Shown here: one piece after another, positions 6,962 through 12,944 of the stretch
Position numbering within the stretch: position 1 is the first letter of the stretch
How the letters are laid out: every line of letters begins with the position of its first letter
Assembly: GCA_038227745.1 (NCBI GenBank)
Contig: JBBRPS010000228.1
Span: forward strand, 1-12,944
Source of the DNA: DASPXY01 sp038227745
GTDB taxonomy: Bacteria > Planctomycetota > Planctomycetia > Gemmatales > Gemmataceae
Direction of reading: 5' to 3'
DNA: 12,944 nt
Position numbers and translations under genes: made by a program
The notes under the pieces: model-generated
What the model saw: the letters and a program-made list of their open reading frames with translations, nothing else
Told to the model about the DNA's origin: nothing
Database searches by the model: none

Positions 6962-8242
6962 TCAATCCCGCACCCAGACCGCGAACTTGTCCCCATCGAT
7001 GGCGAGGTGCCAGCCCCACCCGGGCGACCAGTGCTGCGACCCGAGCTTGACGGCCACCTTCCCCTCGGTGATGGCCGCGTACAGCCCCTTGCGCGCTTCC
7101 TTGACCTCGACCCAACTGCGCGCGTGCAGGCCGGCCTCCTTGCGCACCCGGATCAGGCGATCGAGACGCTGCCGCGTCGTCGCGCCCCAGTCGAAGTAGT
7201 GCGGCCAGAAGACGCACGGGATACCGGGGTGCGTTAACAGGTAGGCGTATCCCATCTCCACCGCCTTGCCGGGGAAGTGGCGCGTACCGTCGTTGTGGCA
7301 GCCGTGCTCGTGGTCGCGGCGCGCCTCGGTATCGTGGTTATCGAGGAAGGTCACCGCCCTGCTCGGCCAGAAACCGAGCAGCCCGCCGGGCACCGCGCGG
7401 TGGCCGTTCCACGAGCGCAGCCCGCCGTAGTCGTCGCGCAGGCACGCCTCATAAAGCAGGTAGCGCGTCGGGAAGTCGAACGCCGTCGTCTTGCCGCCGG
7501 CGGCGTCGATCCAGTTGATCAGCTTCTGACGGTCGCCGTCGAAGTATTCCCCGACCGAGAACTCCGGGGCGCTGGCGTCGTTGTAATCGCCGATGAACCA
7601 GCCGTGATACCCCTTCGTCAGGTCGTAGCGCCAGCCCTTGAAGCCGACCGACTTCAGGCGGTGCAGGTAGTGCTTGATGGCGTTGCGGACGTCGGGGTTG
7701 GTGTGGTCGAGGTCGCGGCCGCAGGGGTGCCGGTCGCCGGTGTCCGGGTGGCCCGTGCCGACGCCGGACTCGTCGTCGCGCACGATCGCCGCCCGGTTGT
7801 TCGGAAACGGCGGGTCCTCGAAATCGGCCCCCGACGTGTGGGCGCCGACGCGGTGATTGATGACCACGTCCGCCAGCGCCTGCACCGGCTCGAGAGCGCG
7901 GATGGCCGCGCGGAGGTCCGCCTCGCTGCCGTACGCCGTGTCGAGGACGTCCCATCGCCGCGGGATGTAGCCCTGCGGGGCGAGCGAGTCGGACGGCGGC
8001 GGGAACCAGACCCGGGTGAAGCCGGCGGCCTTGATCGCCCCCGCGTTTTCCTGAAGAATCCGATACCAACTCTTCCGCTTGCCCGAGGCGGCGTCGGCGG
8101 CCCCACGGTGCGAATCCCAGTGGAAGCCCTGCAGAAGGAGGTCGTGTCCATCGCCGATGTATTTCTTCGCTTCGGCCGGGCCTCGCCCGTTGAGGGGGAG
8201 CGAGACGACGGCTATCCAGGGTGCCCTGATGTCTACCTGCAT
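6962..8242 (-). CDS. amy: Plant-type alpha-amylase (GH13 subfamily 6), probably cytoplasmic
   Basis: This 426-residue endo-acting alpha-1,4-glucan hydrolase has all four conserved GH13 regions: DVVINHR (about 125-131), GWRYDLTKGY with the nucleophile Asp207, the general acid Glu232 in SVGEYF, and the transition-state stabiliser Asp304 in FLDNHDT. The start (LLLQGFHWDS), WFPPPSDSLAPQGYIP, the HPDTGD...LDHTNP segment and YAYLLTHPGIPCVFWPHYFDW follow barley and Arabidopsis amylases closely. The last 45 or so residues, ending FAVWVRD, match the small beta-sheet C-terminal domain of that group. The length equals that of plant enzymes without their signal peptide, and no signal peptide is visible here, so the enzyme should act on internal glucan. 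The start is ATG 8242, with AGGGGA about 9 bases upstream. It is the first gene of the likely amylase-GWD-isomerase operon. GC and codon use look like the neighbours, so any transfer from or to a phototrophic eukaryote would be old. Confidence 0.95.
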   Translation of the reverse strand: MQVDIRAPWIAVVSLPLNGRGPAEAKKYIGDGHDLLLQGFHWDSHRGAADAASGKRKSWYRILQENAGAIKAAGFTRVWFPPPSDSLAPQGYIPRRWDVLDTAYGSEADLRAAIRALEPVQALADVVINHRVGAHTSGADFEDPPFPNNRAAIVRDDESGVGTGHPDTGDRHPCGRDLDHTNPDVRNAIKHYLHRLKSVGFKGWRYDLTKGYHGWFIGDYNDASAPEFSVGEYFDGDRQKLINWIDAAGGKTTAFDFPTRYLLYEACLRDDYGGLRSWNGHRAVPGGLLGFWPSRAVTFLDNHDTEARRDHEHGCHNDGTRHFPGKAVEMGYAYLLTHPGIPCVFWPHYFDWGATTRQRLDRLIRVRKEAGLHARSWVEVKEARKGLYAAITEGKVAVKLGSQHWSPGWGWHLAIDGDKFAVWVRD

Positions 8243-8420
8243 GGTGGTCTATCCCCTGTGAGTCGTGCGCGCGGTATCTCGGGGGCTCTCGGTGTCCCGA
8301 GCGCTCTTCGGCACGGTCCCGCCGGCAGCTTGAAGGAATGTCTGGTCCTCGCAGACCCTTTCTCGCGCCGTGCGCCCTGAAGACGGCACTCCCGGTCGCG
8401 GCAGATGGGCGACGAGCTGA

Positions 8421-8446
8421 ACGCCTTACTTGTACGCAAGAGGCGT
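8421..8446. other. Compact hairpin with TACG loop
   Basis: ACGCCT (8421-8426) pairs with AGGCGT (8441-8446), and CTTG (8429-8432) pairs with CAAG (8437-8440), around the tetraloop TACG. The only irregularity is a two-base bulge (TA). There is no T-run on either strand, so it is not a canonical terminator. It could be a leader-RNA structure or part of a decayed element. Confidence 0.5.
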
Positions 8447-8489
8447 GCCAACTCATCCGTGGCGCGGGTTTACTGAGGGCAGCACGGCC

Positions 8490-8618
8490 AAAGCTCGGTC
8501 GTTTAGCCGCGAGCGGTGAGCCAGATCCCGCTGCGCGGGGGCGAGCGTGTTTCGCGTCCGCGCTCGCCGCCCCCGCGCAGCGGGATCTGGCTCAACCGCG
8601 GCTAAACGACCGAGCTTT
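8490..8618. repeat. Giant imperfect inverted repeat (129 bases)
   Basis: The outer arms 8490-8510 and 8598-8618 are a perfect 21-base inverted repeat starting AAAGCTCGGTCGTTTAGCC. The inner arms 8518-8541 and 8570-8593 are a perfect 24-base inverted repeat starting GAGCCAGATCCCGCTGCG, followed by six more pairs (8542-8547 with 8561-8566) after a three-base bulge. The loop is 8548-8560. Weaker pairing on the outer axis reaches TTACTG at 8470-8475 and CAGTAA at 8633-8638. About 50 paired bases in one structure suggest a fold-back mobile element or miniature transposable element; any RNA crossing it would be strongly structured. Confidence 0.9.
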
Positions 8619-8624
8619 AGCCAT

Positions 8625-8747
8625 GCGGGACCCAGTAAGGGCGGGGTCATCTCGCCCACCCTCATGAATCTGACCCTGGATGGACTGGTAGGGCTGCTGC
8701 ACGAGCGCTTTGGCGCCACGGCGCGGCAGCGGCAGGAGCACAAGGTC
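8625..8747 (+). pseudogene. Remnant of a group II intron-type reverse transcriptase
   Basis: The forward frame reads AGPSKGGVISPTLMNLTLDG and continues LVGLLHERFGATARQRQ to HKV. This corresponds to block RT4 of group II intron reverse transcriptase/maturases, whose consensus reads roughly GTPQGGVISPxLxNxxLDGL. The similarity stops after HKV, where the catalytic YADD block should follow, and no palm, thumb or maturase domain exists on either side. The left end runs into the giant hairpin and the right end comes within about 45 bases of the next gene's stop. The PQ of the consensus is changed to SK. I read it as a decayed fragment of about 41 codons with no function. Confidence 0.7.
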
Positions 8748-8789
8748 CGTGGGCAGGCGCCGGCGCTCCGGGCGGGTCACGATCCGCCC

Positions 8790-10136
8790 TCACTTCGCCT
8801 TCAACTGGTGTTTCGAGAGAGTGAAACTCCGCACTGACAGCCCGCCGTCCGAGGCCGCGGTGACGGTATACGACGCCGGCAGGTCCCACGCCCCGACGCG
8901 CCGCCACGCCTGCCGCACCGTCTCCGAGCGCTGCAGCGCGCCCGTCCCCGCGTCCCAGTATTGCACCGTGTAGCTGCGCGGCAAGAAACGGCCCTCCGCG
9001 TTACGCTCGTTGTCCACCACGGTGATCGTCATATACTGCTTGCCCAGGTCACGGTTGACCACGGTGATCTGTCCGTCCTTGATGCGGTAGCTCGACGCGA
9101 AGCGGCCGCCCTCGAACACCACCAGCCGGCCCAGCGGGTGGCCCTCGTCGGAGTCCCCGAAGCGCAGCACCGGCTTCGCCTTGCCCTCACCGCGCGACCC
9201 ACGGCCGCGGTGCAGCACCACGGACTGCAGGTGCTCCTCCACCCACGACTGCACCGCCTCGTCGTTGATCTCCAGATCCAGTTCCCCCTTGCCATCGACG
9301 GTGACGCTGCCGTCGAAAGCCCGACCGTCCACCGTGCCCGCGATGTGGACGGTGAAGCCCGGCATCCCCTCCCAGTGTGCCCGCGTCGCGACCGCCTTCT
9401 GGAATAGCGCCACGGCCTCGGGGTCGGCGCCCCGCGGCGCCAGCGGCCAGCGGAACGCCAGCGTCGCGAAGTCGCGAATCTCCTCGTACTTCTTGTCGCG
9501 GAACGTCCCCGACTCCTTGCTCACGACGCTCGTGTAGACCGAATACCGCCCCGGCCGCGGCGGCGTCCACGTCGCCTTGCCGTCGGCGCCCGCCCGGACC
9601 TTCTCGCCCTTGAGGTCCGACGCGACCGTGTGCAACTCGGCGCCCGGCACCGGCTTGCCCGCGCGCAGGACCGTGAAGTGGACGCGCTCGCCCTCGACCG
9701 TCGCGACGATCTCCAGCGGCACCTTGTCCGACGGCTTCAGGCGGTTCAGCTCCTCGGGGTTGCCCGCCACGGCTTTCGGGAAGTGGCGGAGGAGGAACGG
9801 GATCTTTTTCGGGCGGGCGAGGACGCCGTACTCGCAGGCGCCGAGGACGGCGATGCTGCCCGAGACGGGGACGTTGGCCCGCAGGCGGTCGGCCGCCTTG
9901 TGGACCTTGAGCGGCCTGAAGCTGCCCGGGGCGTCCTGCAGCCACAGGCGCGTGTGCGCGATCTTGAGGATGAAGCGCGGGTCGCCCGCCTCGGCCTGCT
10001 CGCTGAAGTAGACCTCGGCCAGGCGCCCCGCCTCGGCCGGCGGCCCGATGCGGATGAAGAGGAAGTGGGCACGCGCGTCGGCACCGGCCAGCAGCCAGGC
10101 GGCGAGCGTCAACAGGACCAAGCGACGGACGTTCAT
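8790..10136 (-). CDS. Exported two-domain protein (DUF4198-like plus DUF3386-like)
   Basis: This 448-residue protein has a clear signal peptide: NVRR, then the hydrophobic LVLLTLAAWLLAGA, and a likely cleavage after ADARA before HFLFI. The first half, starting with the AHFLFI motif and including a short Ig-like stretch (GKPVPGAELHTV...ATWTPPRPGRYSVYTS), resembles DUF4198 and related periplasmic proteins. The second half (about 250-445) resembles DUF3386, known from cyanobacteria and planctomycetes: GMPGFTVHIAGTVDG, GSVTVDGKGELDLEI, VQSWVEEHLQSVVLHR, YRIKDGQITVVNRDLG and FLPRSYTVQYWD. Neither domain has an established reaction. The start ATG 10136 follows GAGAGAGGGAAAACC, a good ribosome site; the open frame upstream only translates a REP palindrome. 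It is 148 bases downstream of the sigma-like gene on the same strand and may be cotranscribed with it. The family assignments come from recognised motifs and were not searched. Confidence 0.85.
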   Translation of the reverse strand: MNVRRLVLLTLAAWLLAGADARAHFLFIRIGPPAEAGRLAEVYFSEQAEAGDPRFILKIAHTRLWLQDAPGSFRPLKVHKAADRLRANVPVSGSIAVLGACEYGVLARPKKIPFLLRHFPKAVAGNPEELNRLKPSDKVPLEIVATVEGERVHFTVLRAGKPVPGAELHTVASDLKGEKVRAGADGKATWTPPRPGRYSVYTSVVSKESGTFRDKKYEEIRDFATLAFRWPLAPRGADPEAVALFQKAVATRAHWEGMPGFTVHIAGTVDGRAFDGSVTVDGKGELDLEINDEAVQSWVEEHLQSVVLHRGRGSRGEGKAKPVLRFGDSDEGHPLGRLVVFEGGRFASSYRIKDGQITVVNRDLGKQYMTITVVDNERNAEGRFLPRSYTVQYWDAGTGALQRSETVRQAWRRVGAWDLPASYTVTAASDGGLSVRSFTLSKHQLKAK

Positions 10137-10226
10137 GGTTTTCCCTCTCTCACGGCCCGGACGGCACGCCCGGCCCCCGCCTATCTTATCGCGGCGAGAG
10201 AGTGCATGAAGTGCGCGAAGAAGGAA

Positions 10227-10256
10227 AAAGCCCACGGGTGGCAACCCGTGAGCTTT
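10227..10256. repeat. REP-like palindrome, second copy
   Basis: AAAGCCCACGGGTGGCAACC followed by CGTGAGCTTT is an imperfect palindrome of 30 bases, with mismatches at the centre and at one arm position. It shares its core CCCACGGGT-GCAACCCGTG with the copy inside the dikinase gene at 4369-4396, and it too follows a purine-rich tract (GCGAAGAAGGAAAA, 10215-10228). It lies in the 148-base gap between the sigma-like gene and the exported protein, so it could also terminate or stabilise that transcript. Confidence 0.85.
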
Positions 10257-10284
10257 CCCCGAGGCTCAAACCGATCCGGGCGGT

Positions 10285-10908
10285 TCAACTCTCCAGTTCG
10301 CCGCCCGAGCGGCAGAGGTGCGCCCGCAGCCGGCGGATCGCCTTGTACTTCTCGTCGCTGACGCGCTCCGCGGGCAACTGCATCGCCTCGGCGATGTCCT
10401 GGACCGCCCAGCCCTCGAAGCTCATCTGCAGGATGCGCTGCTGCCGCGGCGTCAGCAGTTCGGCCGCCGCCCGGTCCACCGCCTCGCGTTCGGAGGCAAG
10501 TTCCCGCTCCTGGTCGCCGCGCGCGTCGGCCACCACGGCGTTCAGCTGTACCGAGCGCTTCAGGCCGCGCTGCGTCCGCTTCTTGACCGCGTCAATGGCC
10601 CGCAGGAACTCCTGCCGCTCCGCGCCCTCGCCCTGCAACAGCCGGTCCCAGTGGTGCGCCGGGATCCGCTGCAGGAGCCGGCTCAGCACGTCCTGCGTGC
10701 AGTCGTTCCAGCAGTCCGCGGGCAGGCGGGCGTTGCGCCAGCAGGCGGTGCAGTAACGGCTCAGGCCGTTGACCGCCTCCACGGTCGGGGCCGCCGTCTG
10801 TGCCGCCGGCGCCGTGGACGTCCCCAGCGCCGATAAGGCGGTCCCTAATAGCATCGCCACGACGTAATGGCGTCTCGAACGGCGGGGGGAGGGGTTCGGA
10901 GTCTTCAT
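10285..10908 (-). CDS. Sigma-70 (ECF)-like protein with hydrophobic N terminus
   Basis: This 207-residue protein resembles an extracytoplasmic-function sigma factor. Residues about 44-115 look like region 2 (RYCTACW...ADCWNDCTQDVLSRLLQRI), which binds core RNA polymerase and the -10 element. Residues about 150-198 are a good region 4 helix-turn-helix (LLTPRQQRILQMSFEGWAVQ, then DIAEAMQLPAERVSDEKYKA and IRRLRAHL). The first 37 residues are unusual for this class: a basic stretch (PRRSRRH) followed by YVVAMLLGTALSALG and APAAQ, which looks like a membrane anchor or signal peptide. The ATG at 10908 has GGAGGA 10 bases upstream. A GTG at Val43 would give a plain soluble sigma factor but has no visible ribosome site. 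Four cysteines (53, 56, 66, 70) cluster in region 2. No anti-sigma gene is adjacent. Family assignment is fairly secure; the membrane location is inference. Confidence 0.75.
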   Translation of the reverse strand: MKTPNPSPRRSRRHYVVAMLLGTALSALGTSTAPAAQTAAPTVEAVNGLSRYCTACWRNARLPADCWNDCTQDVLSRLLQRIPAHHWDRLLQGEGAERQEFLRAIDAVKKRTQRGLKRSVQLNAVVADARGDQERELASEREAVDRAAAELLTPRQQRILQMSFEGWAVQDIAEAMQLPAERVSDEKYKAIRRLRAHLCRSGGELES

Positions 10909-11113
10909 CGGCGCGGAATCCTCCAGATCGGGACGGGAAATCGCCCTTGCTCCAGTATAAGGACGGCGGCCCGACAGCTTCTCGCCCGCCCCTTCGGAAA
11001 ATAATTCCGGCAGGGGAGTGGGCGGCGGCCGTCCCGACCGTTACCGCCCGGCGCCCCCGGTATATCATATCACCGGCCGAATCCAACCCTGTCCTTCCCG
11101 AGGAGCCTCGCAC
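10909..11113. promoter_or_regulatory. Divergent promoter region
   Basis: These 205 bases separate the minus-strand sigma-like gene from the plus-strand TIM-barrel gene and are locally AT-richer. On the minus strand TATACT (10959 to 10954) could be a -10 element about 45 bases ahead of ATG 10908. On the plus strand TATATC (11061-11066) could be a -10 element about 48 bases ahead of ATG 11114. Neither has a good -35. Between them CGGAA (10995-10999) and TTCCG (11005-11009) flank AATAA, a small dyad that might be an operator. Confidence 0.35.
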
Positions 11114-11992
11114 ATGGCCGCCTTCTCCCGCCGCGCTTTCCTCCAGGCCGCCGGCGCCCTCACCGCCGCCGGGGCCGCCGCCGACGTTGCCGCCGCACAA
11201 CCCGCACATCCCCTCCGCTACCGCCTCGGCATCGTGACCTACAACATCGCCGCGGCGTGGGACGTGCCGACCATCCTGCGCGTCTGCCGCAACGTCGGCC
11301 TGGCGGCGGTCGAGCTGCGCACCACACACAAGCACGGCGTCGAGCCGAGCCTGAGCGCCGCCCAGCGCAAGGAGGTCCGCGGCCGCTTCACCGACGCGGG
11401 CGTGCAGATCTGGGGCTGCGGCACCACCTGCGAGTTCCACTCGCCCGACCCGGCCGTCGTCCGCCGCAACATCGACAGGTGCCGCGACTTCATCCGGTTG
11501 ACGGCCGACCTCGGCGGCCGCGGCGTCAAGGTGCGGCCCAACGCCCTGCCCGCCGGCGTGCCGGTGCAGCGGACGCTGGAGCAGATCGGCCGCTCCCTCG
11601 CCGCCTGCGGCAAGGCGGCGGCGGATGCCGGTGTCGAGATCTGGCTGGAGGTCCACGGCAATGGCACCGCCCACCCGCCGCACGTCCGCACCATCATGGA
11701 GGCGTGCAACCACCGTCAGGTCGGCGTGACGTGGAACTCGAACGGCACCGACGTGGTGAACGGCTCGGTGTCGCAGTACTTCAAGCTGCTGCGGCCGTGG
11801 ATCAAGTCGTGCCACATCAATGAGCTGCACAGCGGCTACCCGTACCGCGAGCTATTCCGCCTGCTGCGCGAGACGGACTACGACCGCGTGACGCTGGCCG
11901 AGATCCAGGGCATGCCCGACGTGGCGACGGGGGAGCGGCTGATGCGCTACTACAAGGCGCTGTGGACCGAGCTGACGCGCGACCAGGTGTGA
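11114..11992 (+). CDS. Tat-exported TIM-barrel sugar phosphate isomerase/epimerase-like protein
   Basis: This 292-residue protein starts at ATG 11114, eight bases after GAGGAG. The N terminus SRRAFLQAAGALTAAGAAA is a twin-arginine signal, so the folded protein is probably exported to the periplasm, or processed near Ala-Ala-Ala-Gln29. The rest is an AP-endonuclease-2-like TIM barrel: LGIVTYN at strand one, VELRTTHKHG, EIWLEVHGNG (Glu179, His181), VGVTWNSNGTDV (Asn208), SCHINELHSGYPYRELF (His234) and VTLAEIQG (Glu263). In most relatives a metal-binding Asp stands where this protein has the WNSN motif, so the metal site may be altered. That pattern appears in a planctomycete-type subgroup I recognise but cannot name. 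Substrate unknown. It is not closely related to the isomerase-like protein at 2461-3348. A hairpin follows the stop. Confidence 0.9.
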   Translation: MAAFSRRAFLQAAGALTAAGAAADVAAAQPAHPLRYRLGIVTYNIAAAWDVPTILRVCRNVGLAAVELRTTHKHGVEPSLSAAQRKEVRGRFTDAGVQIWGCGTTCEFHSPDPAVVRRNIDRCRDFIRLTADLGGRGVKVRPNALPAGVPVQRTLEQIGRSLAACGKAAADAGVEIWLEVHGNGTAHPPHVRTIMEACNHRQVGVTWNSNGTDVVNGSVSQYFKLLRPWIKSCHINELHSGYPYRELFRLLRETDYDRVTLAEIQGMPDVATGERLMRYYKALWTELTRDQV

Positions 11993-12025
11993 GCGTTGCA
12001 GTGCGGAAGAGCTTCCGGCGCAGCC

Positions 12026-12052
12026 GCGCCGACAGCACCGCCGCGTCGGCGC
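12026..12052 (+). terminator. Possible terminator hairpin after the TIM-barrel gene
   Basis: GCGCCGAC (12026-12033) pairs perfectly with GTCGGCGC (12045-12052) around an 11-base loop and is followed by AAATT rather than a T-run. A smaller dyad, CGGAA/TTCCG at 12004-12017, precedes it. Both lie in the 155-base gap before the aldo/keto reductase. In such GC-rich genomes a stem without a clear T-tract is only weak evidence for intrinsic termination. Confidence 0.35.
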
Positions 12053-12147
12053 AAATTGGCCGAGGGGAGTAAACTCGCAGGGGTGCGTCGCTCACGCTGC
12101 CGGCCGCAGCCCGGCGAACGCGGCGCTTTTGATAAGGAGAGACGGGC

Positions 12148-12944
<797 letters not shown>

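Larger units (their letters stand above)
8243..8789. other. 547-base non-coding stretch with hairpins and an RT remnant
   Basis: No convincing intact gene is present. The part next to the amylase (8243-8420) should hold the promoter and leader of the minus-strand alpha-glucan operon, but I see no clear -35/-10 pair and no known riboswitch. Further right are a small hairpin (8421-8446), a giant hairpin (8490-8618) and a reverse transcriptase fragment (8625-8747). Short open frames here translate the hairpin arms and carry no domain signature except the RT fragment. Confidence 0.6.

Noticed and set aside
3384..7199. Very long open frame on the plus strand, opposite the dikinase (about 1270 codons)
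   Set aside because: It is the GC-driven mirror of the GWD gene: Arg/Ala/Val/Gln-rich, no domain motif, and the minus-strand frame has clear conserved motifs throughout.
6915..7217. N-terminal extension of the dikinase
   Set aside because: The extension overlaps the amylase coding region out of frame, has low-complexity Arg/Gly/Ala content, and a strong ribosome site points to ATG 6914.
8490..8618. The giant hairpin as a CRISPR unit or tRNA/rRNA-like gene
   Set aside because: There are no regularly spaced direct repeats and spacers and no cloverleaf; it is one inverted repeat.
8338..8667. Small plus-strand open frame across the giant hairpin
   Set aside because: The codons simply read the two arms of the inverted repeat; there is no ribosome site or recognisable domain.
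10137..10244. N-terminal extension of the exported two-domain protein
   Set aside because: It would translate the REP palindrome and bury the signal peptide; a good ribosome site precedes ATG 10136.

Overview
The window is very GC-rich (about 70% by eye) and densely coding, with Shine-Dalgarno sites ahead of most genes. The mix of families suggests a bacterium of the Planctomycetes, perhaps Gemmata- or Isosphaera-like: a Tat-exported TIM-barrel 'sugar phosphate isomerase', a sigma-like protein with a hydrophobic N terminus, an exported two-domain protein of unknown function, an arginine- and alanine-rich coiled-coil protein, and REP-like palindromes between and inside genes. This taxonomic placement is an inference; no rRNA or marker gene is present.

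Layout. Bases 2-2263 (+) hold the 3' part of a large membrane-anchored coiled-coil protein whose beginning lies outside the window. It converges on a minus-strand gene set across a 200-base spacer that is mostly a nested fold-back repeat. Next comes a minus-strand cluster, transcribed 8242 to 2461: a plant-type alpha-amylase (GH13_6), a full-length alpha-glucan water dikinase (GWD) and a TIM-barrel isomerase-like protein, with gaps of only 47 and 44 bases, so probably one operon. A 547-base non-coding stretch (8243-8789) follows. It contains a small hairpin, a 129-base giant hairpin and a decayed scrap of group II intron reverse transcriptase. Then, still on the minus strand, come an exported two-domain protein (8790-10136) and a membrane-anchored sigma-factor-like protein (10285-10908). 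A divergent promoter region separates these from two plus-strand genes: a Tat-signal TIM-barrel protein (11114-11992) and an aldo/keto reductase that runs off the window end (12148 onward).

The central system is the amylase-dikinase pair. In plants, GWD phosphorylates glucosyl residues of starch so that amylases can attack it. Here a GWD with two N-terminal carbohydrate-binding modules, a phosphohistidine domain and a nucleotide-binding domain sits directly downstream of an amylase of the plant type. Neither protein has a visible signal peptide, which suggests a cytoplasmic 'phosphorylate then hydrolyse' route for storage glucan. The GWD reading frame also carries a REP-like palindrome, translated in frame in the linker between its phosphohistidine and nucleotide-binding domains; a related copy lies in the intergenic gap at 10227-10256.
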